Shown: one piece after another, positions 9,896 through 18,126 of the stretch
How positions within the stretch are numbered: position 1 is the stretch's first letter
How the letters are laid out: each line of letters opens with the position of its first letter
NCBI RefSeq assembly: GCF_000472865.1
Contig: NZ_AXAP01000003.1
Coordinates: forward strand, 27,226-91,225
From: Bradyrhizobium elkanii WSM2783
GTDB taxonomy: Bacteria; Pseudomonadota; Alphaproteobacteria; Rhizobiales; Xanthobacteraceae
Direction of reading: 5' to 3'
DNA length: 64,000 nt
The notes under the pieces: model-generated
Told to the model about the DNA's origin: nothing
What the model saw: only the letters and a program-made list of their open reading frames with translations
Databases searched by the model: none
Made by a program: the position numbers and the translations under genes

Positions 9896-10198
9896 TCATT
9901 TCACTTTCTGCAACTTCGTCACCGTATAGCCTGATGCGGCTTCTTCGGCCTCGAACTGCACCTTCTCGCCAACCTTCACCTGCTTCAGCATGGCGGCGTC
10001 CTTGACGCGGTAGACCATGGTCATTGGTTCATCCATGCCAAGGCTTTTGGCCGGGCCGTGCTTGAGGGTGATCTTGCCGGCGCCCTCGTCGATCTTCTTG
10101 ACCTCGCCGTTGATTGCACCGCTCTGCGCGGAGGCCGCCTGCGCCAGCAGGCTGGTCGCGAATGCCGCCGCTGCGGCCATGCGGATGATCCCGTTCAT
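9896..10198 (-). CDS. cusF: CusF-like periplasmic copper-binding protein
   Basis: A 100-residue periplasmic metallochaperone that passes Cu(I)/Ag(I) to the CusB/CusA pump. A signal peptide covers residues 1-24 (cleavage after ASA). The OB-fold domain carries HGPAKSLGMDEPMTMVYRV, giving the His plus two Met ligands typical of CusF (H-x9-M-x3-M type spacing). Start ATG 10198 is preferred because AGGAG lies seven bases upstream. An ATG at 10222 overlaps the stop of the cupredoxin gene as ATGA but has no ribosome-binding site. It lies in the middle of the copper block. Confidence 0.9.
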   Translation of the reverse strand: MNGIIRMAAAAAFATSLLAQAASAQSGAINGEVKKIDEGAGKITLKHGPAKSLGMDEPMTMVYRVKDAAMLKQVKVGEKVQFEAEEAASGYTVTKLQKVK

Positions 10199-10218
10199 TG
10201 TTGTTCTCCTCTCGTTGC

Positions 10219-10680
10219 TCATTTCACGGTGATGCGGCCGACCATGCCGTAGTCGCGGTGATCGGGGATCAGGCAGGCATATTCGAAGCTGCCGGCATGA
10301 GTGAATTTCCAGACGATCTCGGCCGATTTCTTCGGTGCGAGGCGGACGCCGTTGGGATCATCGTGCTCCATGTGCGGGTGCTTCTTCATCACCTCGGCGT
10401 GCTTCAAATTCTCCGTCGTGGTGGCGAGGAGGAATTCGTGATCCTCCTTGCCGACGTTGCGGATCACGAAACGGACCTGCTCGCCGCGCTTGACCTCGAT
10501 GTTGGCCGGCTTGAACGCCATCTCGCTCATCTCGACCTCGATCGTGCGCGACGGCTTGTTCGGATTGCCAGGTTCGCCGGCTGCATAGGATGAGTGGCCG
10601 TGCTGTTCATGGGCGAACGCGGCGGCAGCAGCGGTTGCAAGCGCGATCAGCGCGAGACCAGTCGTGGTGATCTTCTTCAT
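10219..10680 (-). CDS. Periplasmic cupredoxin (type 1 copper protein)
   Basis: A 153-residue exported blue-copper-type protein. Start ATG 10680 follows an AAGGA box; 15 extra in-frame codons upstream are unlikely. The signal peptide ends near residue 23 (AFA). A His-rich stretch (HEQHGHSS) opens the mature protein. The cupredoxin fold shows DHEFLL for the first His ligand and the C-x4-H-x4-M arrangement in YACLIPDHRDYGM for Cys, His and Met, a complete type 1 site. It probably carries electrons or copper in the periplasm alongside the multicopper oxidase 47 bp upstream. Confidence 0.88.
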   Translation of the reverse strand: MKKITTTGLALIALATAAAAAFAHEQHGHSSYAAGEPGNPNKPSRTIEVEMSEMAFKPANIEVKRGEQVRFVIRNVGKEDHEFLLATTTENLKHAEVMKKHPHMEHDDPNGVRLAPKKSAEIVWKFTHAGSFEYACLIPDHRDYGMVGRITVK

Positions 10681-10727
10681 CGGAATTTCCTTCAAGGGTT
10701 TCTTCTGGGTGAGACGCCGGCGCATCG

Positions 10728-12106
10728 TTACATCTTCATGTTCATGCCCTTCATCGGTTTGTTGCCGCCGCGGCGGCCAGTCGGCGCTGCCGTCGCCGGC
10801 GATGTCTGCCGTGCGGGCGCGGCGTCGGGCATCTCCACCTCATAGGCGACGGTGCCGGGCGGATGCTGGTAGGGACCGGGATCGCGATAATCGTCGCGCG
10901 CGAGCCCCTCGCGGATCTTCATCACCGTGAACATGCCCCCATTTCCAGCGGGCCGAACGGGCCGTTGCCGGTCATCATCGGGAGCGTGTTGTCCGGCGCG
11001 GGCATCTCCATGTTGCCCATCGCCATGCCGGTCGAGCCCATCACCATCGCATCTGGCGCGAGCCTGCCGACGGCCTTCGCGAGATCCTTGCGCGACACGC
11101 CGATGAAGTTGCGCATGTCGTGGCCCATCGCGTTCATGGTGTGGTGCGACTTGTGGCAATGGAACGCCCAGTCGCCAGGATTGTCGGCGAGCACATCGAA
11201 TACGCGCACCGCCCCGACGGGTACATCGGTGGTCGTCTCCGGATATTGCGCGCTCTCCGGAATCCATCCACCATCGGTGGAGGTCACGTAAAACTTGTGG
11301 CCGTGCAGATGGATCGGGTGATTGGTCATCGAGAGATTGCCGATCCGCACCCGCACCTTGTCGCCAAGTCGCACCGGCAGCGGATCGATACCGGGGAAGA
11401 CGCGGCTGTTCCAGGTCCACATGTTGAAGTCGGTCATCTCGTTGACCTTCGGCAGGTAGGTGCCGGGGTCGATGAGATAGGTGCTCATGACGAAGACGAA
11501 GTCGCGGTCGACGGGACGGAAGGCGGGATCGCGCGGGTGCACCACGATCATGCCCATCATGCCCATTGCCATCTGCACCATCTCGTCGGAATGCGGGTGG
11601 TACATGAAGGTGCCGCTGTGCTTCAGCTCGAACTCGTAAACGAAGGTTTTTCCCGGTTTGATGTGCGGCTGCGATAGCCCGCCGACGCCGTCCATGCCCG
11701 AGGGCAGGATCATGCCGTGCCAGTGCACGGAGGTATGCTCCGGCAATCTGTTGGTGACGAAGATGCGGACCTTGTCGCCCTCGACGGCCTCGATGGTCGG
11801 GCCCGGCGACTGGCCGTTATAGCCCCAGAGATTGGCCTTCATGCCGTCGGCGAATTCGCGCACCACCGGCTCGGCGACGAGATGGAATTCCTTCCATTCG
11901 CCGTTCATGCGCCAGGGAAGCGACCAACCGTTCAGCGTTACGACGGGCCGGTAGTCCGGTCCCGAAGTTGGATGGAGTGGCGGCTGCGAGGTCGCTTTGT
12001 CCATGGTCGGTGCCTCGGGAATGGCGGCGGCCTGCACGCGGCCAGCAACGGCGCCGGCGCCGACGAGAGCTGCGGTGCCCAGGAATCCTCTGCGTGAAAA
12101 CATCAT
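10728..12106 (-). CDS. Multicopper oxidase (Tat-exported), apparent -1 frameshift near C-terminus
   Basis: Oxidises Cu(I) or organic substrates in the periplasm. The N-terminus is a twin-arginine signal (FSRRGFLGTAAL). Copper motifs appear in order: HWHG, HPHSDEM, HPIHLHGH and HCHKSHH with the downstream Met, so all ligand sets are present. ATG 12103 is better spaced from GGAGG than ATG 12106. As written, the frame stops at 10922 after ...PLEMGACSR (394 residues). The other frame continues with GGMFTVMKIREGLARDDYRD, the usual tail of this family, and ends at 10728 in a Met-rich KGMNMKM. One missing G in the G5 run (C5 at 10936-10940 on the plus strand) explains this; restored length would be 459 residues. 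The damage lies after all copper sites. Confidence 0.88.
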
Positions 12107-12116
12107 TTCCCTCCAG

Positions 12117-13550
12117 TCAGTGAGCGCCGGCCGTCGGTGCGGCTGCGGAAGCTGTCGTCGTTGGGCTTTCCCTTAATCCCGATCCGCCGCCGTTGATGGC
12201 GGTCTGCAGGTCGGATTGCGCCAGAAAGAATGCCCTTTTGGCGTCGATCGCAGCGCGGAGCGAGGCGAGGCGCTGGCGCGCCTCGGTGAGCAGCGCGAAC
12301 ACGTCGACCTGCATGCTGGAGAAGCGCAACTGCATTTCTTCCGTGATGATCTGGCGCAGTGGCAAAATCTCACGCTGATAGTGGGTGGCGATGTCGTAGC
12401 TCGAGCGGTAGGTGCGATAGGCATCGCGAGCTTCCGAGCGAACATTGACCGCCCTCTCGGTCAGCCGATTGAAGGCGAAATTGTAGGTCTCCGCCGCCTG
12501 GCGGACACGCACCTCGCCGCCGTCGAACACCGGGATCTGGAATTGAACGTCAAAGCCGCGCTCCCGGAACGGCGGATTTTCCGGGTCGCGGGTGCGCTTC
12601 TCGATGCCGGCGAGGTCGAGCAGCGTGACGAATCGCGTCGCCTCGGTGAGGTCGAGTGCCTTTGCCAAGGCAATAAGCTCCATGCGCGCGATCTGCAGGT
12701 CGATGCGGTGCGCAACCGCGTCGGCTTCGATCGAGGGCAAGGTTTGTGGACGTCGCGGCAAGGCCGGAAGCTTGTCCGGAATCTTGAAGTTGAGATCGTC
12801 GTCCCACAGTCCCATCAGGCGCGAAAGCCGTTCGCGGTCGCTTCCCGCCTCCTGCCGTGCGGTGGCAAGGTCTGCCGTGGTCTCCGCGTAAAATACCTGC
12901 TCGCGCGCCTGATCGAGCTTGTTGAGCGCGCCGGTCTCGCCGAGTCTTCTCGCTAGTTGCGCGGTTGATTCCGCCGTCGATTTTGCATCGGTAAGCAGGC
13001 CGACCATCTCGTTGGCGGCTAGGCTGCGGAAGTAGGCGCGCCGGACATCGGCGGCGAGTCGAAGCGTTTCAAGCGCGGCGCGCAATTGTGCTTGCCGAAA
13101 ACGCTCACGCGCGATGTCGGAGCGGAATGGCAATGTAGCCAGTGCCAGGATGTCGCCGACCACCTGGCGTTCGACCTCGCTCGCACCGTTGCCGCTGATA
13201 CGCGAGATCGAGAAGACGGGATTGGGCGGCAGGCTCTGCTCGACGAGGTCGGCCTCGGCGAGTGCCAACTCGTTATAGGCGGCCTGCAGCCCCTTGTTGC
13301 TGAGCAAGGCGACCTGCACTGCGGCATCGGTCGTCAATGGGCGCGAAAGCAGGCGGCGGATCGTGCCGCGAATCCGTTCGGCATCATCGGCGGAGCGCAG
13401 GGATGCGATATCCTTGCCGATGGTCTGTTCCGTCGCGGTGGCGACGACCGTCATGCCGCTGTCGGGCGAGAAAGAGGCGCAGGCGGAAAGGACGGCCCCG
13501 GCCATCAGCAACAGGCCAATCGCAGGACCACGGATGGCAACCTGAATCAT
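12117..13550 (-). CDS. TolC-family outer-membrane efflux lipoprotein
   Basis: A 477-residue outer-membrane channel, the third part of the metal efflux system. The lipobox LSAC places the lipid-modified cysteine at residue 24. Two homologous long helical hairpin regions follow, as in CusC/OEP proteins: LVEQSLPPNPVFS near the first beta-strand region, and repeated coiled-coil segments (ETGALNKLDQAREQVFYAE; QAAETYNFAFNRLTERAVNVRSEARDAYRTYRS). It overlaps the upstream lipoprotein gene by ATGA (13547-13550) and precedes the multicopper oxidase gene by 10 bp. It is the only outer-membrane factor gene in the window, so it may serve CusAB and possibly the second RND pump too. Confidence 0.9.
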   Translation of the reverse strand: MIQVAIRGPAIGLLLMAGAVLSACASFSPDSGMTVVATATEQTIGKDIASLRSADDAERIRGTIRRLLSRPLTTDAAVQVALLSNKGLQAAYNELALAEADLVEQSLPPNPVFSISRISGNGASEVERQVVGDILALATLPFRSDIARERFRQAQLRAALETLRLAADVRRAYFRSLAANEMVGLLTDAKSTAESTAQLARRLGETGALNKLDQAREQVFYAETTADLATARQEAGSDRERLSRLMGLWDDDLNFKIPDKLPALPRRPQTLPSIEADAVAHRIDLQIARMELIALAKALDLTEATRFVTLLDLAGIEKRTRDPENPPFRERGFDVQFQIPVFDGGEVRVRQAAETYNFAFNRLTERAVNVRSEARDAYRTYRSSYDIATHYQREILPLRQIITEEMQLRFSSMQVDVFALLTEARQRLASLRAAIDAKRAFFLAQSDLQTAINGGGSGLRESPTTTASAAAPTAGAH

Positions 13551-13846
13551 CGTTGCGGTTCCTGCCGTTGTCGCGGGGCGACATCCTCGTTGCGCTCGCG
13601 CCAGGGCGCCGGCGTCGCGGGACGCAGGCTCGTATAAGGTGCGATCGTCGAGCGGTAGCTGACGCTTGCGACGCGCGCGGCGGGATCGGCCGGGTCGGGG
13701 GTAGCAAGCCGCGTTGTCGCAGGCTGGCAGCCCGCGGCTGTAACGGCGATGGCGGCGATGAGCGTGCCGACCGCGAGAGTCGACGGGAAATGGCGTCCGT
13801 CCGTCGTACCAACGGCTGCGGACTTCGCCCCTGATAGCGAAGACAT
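13547..13846 (-). CDS. Small predicted lipoprotein
   Basis: A 99-residue protein of unrecognised family. Start ATG 13846 has an AGGA box; a GTG at 13876 would add ten residues. A hydrophobic segment (LAVGTLIAAIAVTAAGC) ends in a lipobox-like TAAGC at about residue 40; the N-region before it is unusually long for a lipoprotein signal, so a membrane anchor is the alternative. The rest is Pro/Arg-rich and low complexity (PAPWRERNEDVAPRQRQEPQR). It is translationally coupled to the TolC-family gene, which suggests a partner role in the efflux system. No catalytic motif is visible. Confidence 0.6.
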   Translation of the reverse strand: MSSLSGAKSAAVGTTDGRHFPSTLAVGTLIAAIAVTAAGCQPATTRLATPDPADPAARVASVSYRSTIAPYTSLRPATPAPWRERNEDVAPRQRQEPQR

Positions 13847-13921
13847 CAATGGATTCCTGATCTGTGCATGAATCACGGGCGCGCGCGCGATTCCGCGCGG
13901 CGCCTACGTCGTCACGTCAGC

Positions 13922-14383
13922 TCAGGCGTTGGGTGGACGATAGGGCAGAGGGGGCGCCGTATCGTGCAGGCGCTGGTAGATTTCCGAGACGGAGGTCGAT
14001 ATCGGCTGCGTGGGCTTCGCGATGCTGGGCAAATCGGCCGTCATCGCGGAAAGGCATAGCATGGCGCAACACGGTCCTGGCGAGGTCTTGCCGTCATGCT
14101 TGTGCTTGAAGTCGCCGCTGTCGGCCTGATGGGCGGCGTGCGCGCCGCCATGTTCGTGCGAGCCTTGCTCGTGAAAGCCTTGCTCATGAAAGCCTTGCTC
14201 ATGAAAGCCTTGGCCGGCACCGGCATGCGCGTCGGCGACCGCCAGCGCCACCTCGGCCGGCAGCCCACATGCGGGATTGCCCACCGCAAGTGCGGCCCCC
14301 GGCGCAAGCACGCAAAACAGGTAGAGCAGGGCGATCAACCACCCTGCCTTGGCCCGTTGCGGTTTCGTCAAGCGTACGAACAT
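13922..14383 (-). CDS. His-rich secreted protein with GFHEQ repeats
   Basis: A 153-residue protein, first gene of the minus-strand copper block. Start ATG 14383 precedes FVRLTKPQRAKAGW; the open frame extends further upstream over the divergent MFS gene but that part is not credible. A hydrophobic segment at residues 13-33 acts as signal or anchor. Residues 59-78 are three GFHEQ units plus GSHEH, followed by HGGAHAAHQ and KHKHDGK, making a strongly His-rich metal-binding-like region. CCAMLC (residues 105-110) adds three cysteines. No named family is certain; it resembles small copper-associated proteins found beside Cus operons. Function as a periplasmic metal buffer is inferred. Confidence 0.68.
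   Translation of the reverse strand: MFVRLTKPQRAKAGWLIALLYLFCVLAPGAALAVGNPACGLPAEVALAVADAHAGAGQGFHEQGFHEQGFHEQGSHEHGGAHAAHQADSGDFKHKHDGKTSPGPCCAMLCLSAMTADLPSIAKPTQPISTSVSEIYQRLHDTAPPLPYRPPNA
14161..14205. repeat. 15-bp tandem repeat inside His-rich gene
   Basis: Three head-to-tail copies of AGCCTTGCTCATGAA (14161-14175 with one G for A, 14176-14190, 14191-14205) encode the GFHEQ units. A diverged copy precedes them (14146-14160). The near identity of the copies points to recent slippage or to ongoing length variation between strains. Confidence 0.9.
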
Positions 14384-14512
14384 CGTCGGCAAAGTATCGC
14401 CAATCGCCGGCTTCGCCAAGGTGCCGGCAACATCATTCTGCGCTGAGCGACGATCCCGATCGCGGTTAAACGCGCTAGATGCCGGTTCGTTGGCTATCCC
14501 GGCGGTTTCCGC

Positions 14513-15811
14513 ATGCCCAATATTTCGCCAAAGCGCTTGACCGGGAGGCAATTCGCGACGAAGTTTGGCCTCGCCGTGGAAATTCCTTCTCAGATCAGCC
14601 CAAATCCGGACCAGTTCATTCCCGATTCGCGCCAGTCGTGGCTGCGGCTCGCTGTCGCCGTGGTGATCGGAGCGCTCGGCAGCGTCGGCATGTGGTCCGT
14701 GGTGGTGGCGCTGCCGGTGGTGCAGGGGGATTTCGCCGCCACGCGAGGGACCGCCTCGCTCGCATTCACCCTCGTCATGATCGGCTTCGGCTCGGGCGGG
14801 GTTTTGACCGGCAAGATCACCGATCGCTACGGCATCGTCACCGCGATCGGGCTCGGGATCGGCATCCTCGGGCTCGGCTATATTGGCGCCGGCTACTCGC
14901 CGTCGATCTGGTCGTTCATCCTGTTTCATTTCGCGATCGGACTGTCGTCATCGGCGACCTTCGGGCCGTTGATGGCGGAAGCCTCGCACTGGTTCGACCG
15001 CTACCGCGGGCTAGCGGTCGCGATCGCCGCCAGCGGCAACTATATCGGCGGCACGATCTGGCCGCCGCTGGTGAATCTCGGCATGCAGCAGTTCGGCTGG
15101 CGCGCCACGCATGTCGCGATCGGCATCTTCACCGCGGTCGCGATGACAGTCGCGCTGTTGGTGCTGCGGCGCCTGACGGGCGCGGCGAGCCGGCGCAGCC
15201 ATCTCAACGCGGCGCCGCCGCGCGTCAATGTGCGGCTCTCCACCAACGCGCTGACGGCGATCCTGTCGCTGGCGGCGATCGCCTGCTGCGTGGCGATGGC
15301 GATGCCGCAGGTGCATATCGTCGCCTATTGCGGCGATCTCGGCTATGGTGTGGCGCGCGGCGCCGAGATGCTGTCGCTGATGCTCGGCTTCGGCATCATC
15401 AGCCGCATCGGCTCGGGCTTCCTCGCCGACCGGATCGGCGGCATCCGTACGCTGCTGATCGGCTCGGTCGCTCAGGGCACGGCGCTGCTGTTCTATTTGT
15501 TCTTCGACAGCCTGACCTCGCTCTACATCATCTCGGCGATGTTCGGCCTGTTCCAGGGCGGCATCGTGCCGAGCTACGCCATCATCATCCGCGAGGCGAT
15601 GCCGGCCGCGGAGGCCGCCACCCGCGTAGGCATCGTGATCTTCGCCTCCGTACTCGGCATGTCGCTGGGCGGCTATATTTCCGGCGTGATCTTCGATGCC
15701 GCCGGCTCCTACGCCGCCGCCTTCGCCAACGGGCTCGCCTGGAACGCGCTCAACGTCACCATCATGCTGATGCTGCTGATCCGCTCGCGGCAGCGGCTGG
15801 CGATGGCCTAG
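14513..15811 (+). CDS. MFS transporter, monocarboxylate-type
   Basis: A 432-residue major facilitator protein with a cytoplasmic N-terminal tail of about 40 residues and 12 hydrophobic helices. GVLTGKITDRYGIVTAI is the loop 2-3 motif A. SHWFDRYRGLAVAIAASGNYIGG in the middle of the N-terminal half is typical of monocarboxylate/oxalate-formate-like MFS members. The start at ATG 14513 lacks a strong ribosome-binding site, so a start slightly downstream is possible. It is transcribed away from the copper block; the 129 bp between them must hold both promoters. Substrate is not visible from sequence. Confidence 0.82.
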   Translation: MPNISPKRLTGRQFATKFGLAVEIPSQISPNPDQFIPDSRQSWLRLAVAVVIGALGSVGMWSVVVALPVVQGDFAATRGTASLAFTLVMIGFGSGGVLTGKITDRYGIVTAIGLGIGILGLGYIGAGYSPSIWSFILFHFAIGLSSSATFGPLMAEASHWFDRYRGLAVAIAASGNYIGGTIWPPLVNLGMQQFGWRATHVAIGIFTAVAMTVALLVLRRLTGAASRRSHLNAAPPRVNVRLSTNALTAILSLAAIACCVAMAMPQVHIVAYCGDLGYGVARGAEMLSLMLGFGIISRIGSGFLADRIGGIRTLLIGSVAQGTALLFYLFFDSLTSLYIISAMFGLFQGGIVPSYAIIIREAMPAAEAATRVGIVIFASVLGMSLGGYISGVIFDAAGSYAAAFANGLAWNALNVTIMLMLLIRSRQRLAMA

Positions 15812-15897
15812 GCCTACCATCCTTTCGGATTTGATCGAGCGCAAAGCGCTGTGGCGGCAATCCGCTAGCTTTTCTCCATCAGCCACGGAGAGAAGCC

Positions 15898-15999
15898 ATG
15901 ACCCTCGATACCATCCTGGTCGTTATTGGCGTGACGGCGATATTCGTGACGATCGCTGCGGCCATCGCCTGGGGCGACAAGCAGACCCGGAATCTGTGA
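15898..15999 (+). CDS. 33-residue single-helix membrane peptide
   Basis: A short frame with all signs of a real gene: a GGAG box seven bases before ATG 15898 and a single predicted membrane helix (residues 5-25, TILVVIGVTAIFVTIAAAIAW) followed by a charged tail GDKQTRNL. The chain is MTLDT at the start and ends at TGA 15997-15999. It lies 86 bp after the MFS gene and before the convergent XRE-cupin gene. No family is named; small membrane peptides of this kind often modulate a transporter or respiratory enzyme, so association with the MFS protein is possible but unproven. Confidence 0.6.
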   Translation: MTLDTILVVIGVTAIFVTIAAAIAWGDKQTRNL

Positions 16000-16033
16000 G
16001 GCGCCGCGCGGCGTCCGCCAGGTTCAGAATGTC

Positions 16034-16582
16034 TCAGAATGTCGGTGGGGTGCAGGCGCTGATCACCTCGCAGGGCTTGTCGCCGATGCAGCGGAAGCGA
16101 TGCGGGCGGCGGCTTTCGAAATAATAGGCGTCGCCGGGATTGAGGATGCGGCGCTCGTCATCGACGGTGACCTCGAGCTTGCCGGAGACCACGATGCCGC
16201 CTTCCTCCCCGTCATGCACCAGCGGCACGCGGCCGGTGTCGCTGCCGGGCTCGTAGCGCTCTTTCAGGATCTGCAGGCTGCGGCCGAACAGATTGTCGCC
16301 GACCTGGCGATAGGAGATCGGCTTCTTGCCGATCTCGGTCAGTTCGTCGGAGCGGTAGAACACCTTGCGGCGGCGCTCCGGCTCAAGCGCGAAGAATTCC
16401 GCCAGTCCCATCGGAATTCCATCGAGGATGCGCTTCAGCGCCCCGACGGATGGGTTCATCTGGTTGGACTCGATCAGCGAGATCGTCGAATTGGTGACGC
16501 CGGACCGCTTGGCGAGTTCGCGCTGCGACAGCTTCTGCTGCGCGCGAATGAATCGCAGCCGGCCACCGATATCGACGCTCAT
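16034..16582 (-). CDS. XRE-cupin transcriptional regulator
   Basis: A 182-residue cytoplasmic DNA-binding protein. Residues 7-62 form a helix-turn-helix of the XRE/Cro type (LRFIRAQQKLSQRELAKRSG). Residues 105-180 form a small cupin sensor domain (VPLVHDGEEGGIVVSGKLEV, then NPGDAYYFESRRPHRFR). The layout equals PuuR and related regulators of amine and amino acid breakdown. It is divergent from the transaminase gene; a perfect palindrome TTGCGC-ATC-GCGCAA (16606-16620) lies 23 bp upstream of its start and is the best operator candidate. Ligand not known. Confidence 0.88.
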   Translation of the reverse strand: MSVDIGGRLRFIRAQQKLSQRELAKRSGVTNSTISLIESNQMNPSVGALKRILDGIPMGLAEFFALEPERRRKVFYRSDELTEIGKKPISYRQVGDNLFGRSLQILKERYEPGSDTGRVPLVHDGEEGGIVVSGKLEVTVDDERRILNPGDAYYFESRRPHRFRCIGDKPCEVISACTPPTF

Positions 16583-16605
16583 GGAGAGAATCCCTGTTGC
16601 AGGTG

Positions 16606-16620
16606 TTGCGCATCGCGCAA
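16606..16620. promoter_or_regulatory. Candidate XRE-cupin operator
   Basis: Perfect inverted repeat TTGCGC-ATC-GCGCAA in the divergent promoter region between the XRE-cupin gene (start 16582) and the transaminase gene (start 16731). A half-site TTGCGC recurs at 16679-16684. Assignment as operator is inference from position and symmetry. Confidence 0.4.
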
Positions 16621-16730
16621 ATATGCCGCGTCCGCCCCAATGAGATCAATGGGTTGCGGCGGCACAGAAAAGGGCTTGTTGCGCGTTTAGGAGCGTGTTC
16701 GGTTCGCGGCGTCAGCAGTGGAGCGACGCC

Positions 16731-18059
16731 GTGACCGTTCATCAGATTCCGAACACCATCAAGCTCGATTCGTTCTGGATGCCGTTCACGGCCAACCGGC
16801 AGTTCAAGGAGACGCCGCGGCTGTTCGCCTCCGCCGAGGGCATGTATTACACCAGCGTCGATGGGCGGAAGGTGATCGACGGCTCGGCCGGGCTCTGGTG
16901 CGTCAATGCCGGCCACGGCCGCAAGCAGATTGCTGCAGCGGTCGAGCGGCAGTTGATGACGCTGGACTTCGCGCCGTCGTTCCAGATGGGCCATCCGATC
17001 GCGTTCGATTTCGCCGAACGCCTCGCCGCGCTGGCGCCCACGGGATTGGACCGCGTCTTCTTCACCAATTCGGGATCGGAATCGGTCGATACCGCGCTGA
17101 AAATCGCGCTCGCCTATCACCGCGCCGCCGGCCAGCCGACCCGCACGCGCCTGATTGGCCGGGAGCGCGGCTATCACGGCGTCGGTTTTGGCGGCATGTC
17201 GGTCGGCGGCATGGTGGCCAACCGCCGCGCCTTCGCGACTCATCTGCCCGGCGTCGACCATATCCGCCACACCTATGATCTCGCCCGCAACGCGTTTGCA
17301 AAGGATCAGCCGGAGCATGGCGCCGAACTCGCCGACGACGTCGAGCGACTGGTGGCGCTGCATGGCGCCGAGACCATTGCTGCCGTGATCGTCGAGCCGG
17401 TGCCGGGCTCGACCGCGGTGCTGCCGCCGCCGAAGGGCTATCTGCAGCGGCTGCGCGAATTGTGCGACAAGCACGGCATTCTCCTGATTTTCGACGAAGT
17501 CATCACCGGTTTCGGCCGGCTCGGCACGCCGTTCGCGTCGCAGTTCTTCGGTGTGACGCCCGATCTGATGACGACCGCCAAGGGCATCACCAACGGCACC
17601 GTTCCCTGCGGCGCGGTGTTCGCCAGCCGCAAGATCTATGACGGGCTGATGACCGGGCCGGAAAGCCAGATCGAGCTGTTCCACGGCTACACCTATTCGG
17701 CGCATCCGGTGGCCTGCGCCGCCGGCCTTGCGACGCTCGACATCTACAAGGACGAAGGCCTGCTGACGCGCGGCGCCTCGCTTGCCGCGTACTGGCGCGA
17801 TGCGCTGCATCAGCTCAAGGGCTTGCCGAACGTGATCGACATCCGCAATGTCGGCCTGATGGGCGCCATCGAAGTGGCACCGCGCAAGGACGGGGTGGGC
17901 GCGCGCGGCTACGACCTGATGGTCGATTGTTTCAATCACGGCCTCTACCTTCGCCAGAGCGGCGACGCCTTAGCGATGTCGCCGCCCTTGATCGTCGAGC
18001 GCAGCCATATCGACGAGATGGTGTCGATCCTCGGCGACGCCATCAAGCGCGTGGCCTGA
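16731..18059 (+). CDS. Omega-amino acid:pyruvate aminotransferase (class III)
   Basis: A 442-residue PLP enzyme moving the terminal amino group of an omega-amino acid (beta-alanine type) to pyruvate. Start GTG 16731 (VTVHQIPN) has GGAG eight bases upstream; another GTG at 16695 has a badly spaced box. Family motifs: [40 protein letters not shown] (cofactor phosphate), and the Schiff-base lysine K284 in [21 protein letters not shown] carries the conserved Asp. Length matches beta-alanine:pyruvate transaminases. It is divergent from the XRE-cupin regulator and followed by dadA after 67 bp, suggesting an amino acid or amine catabolic unit. Confidence 0.9.
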   Translation: MTVHQIPNTIKLDSFWMPFTANRQFKETPRLFASAEGMYYTSVDGRKVIDGSAGLWCVNAGHGRKQIAAAVERQLMTLDFAPSFQMGHPIAFDFAERLAALAPTGLDRVFFTNSGSESVDTALKIALAYHRAAGQPTRTRLIGRERGYHGVGFGGMSVGGMVANRRAFATHLPGVDHIRHTYDLARNAFAKDQPEHGAELADDVERLVALHGAETIAAVIVEPVPGSTAVLPPPKGYLQRLRELCDKHGILLIFDEVITGFGRLGTPFASQFFGVTPDLMTTAKGITNGTVPCGAVFASRKIYDGLMTGPESQIELFHGYTYSAHPVACAAGLATLDIYKDEGLLTRGASLAAYWRDALHQLKGLPNVIDIRNVGLMGAIEVAPRKDGVGARGYDLMVDCFNHGLYLRQSGDALAMSPPLIVERSHIDEMVSILGDAIKRVA

Positions 18060-18126
18060 CCTTGCTCCAGCCGTTGCGGAGATTATTTGCAGCGGCAAGT
18101 CATGCCGCGGCGGGAGCCTGAAAAGC

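Noticed and set aside
14513..15811. Oxalate/formate antiporter serving the oxalate decarboxylase
   Set aside because: Sequence resembles monocarboxylate-type MFS proteins only in general terms, it lies about 29 kb from oxdC, and the decarboxylase is periplasmic so import is not required.
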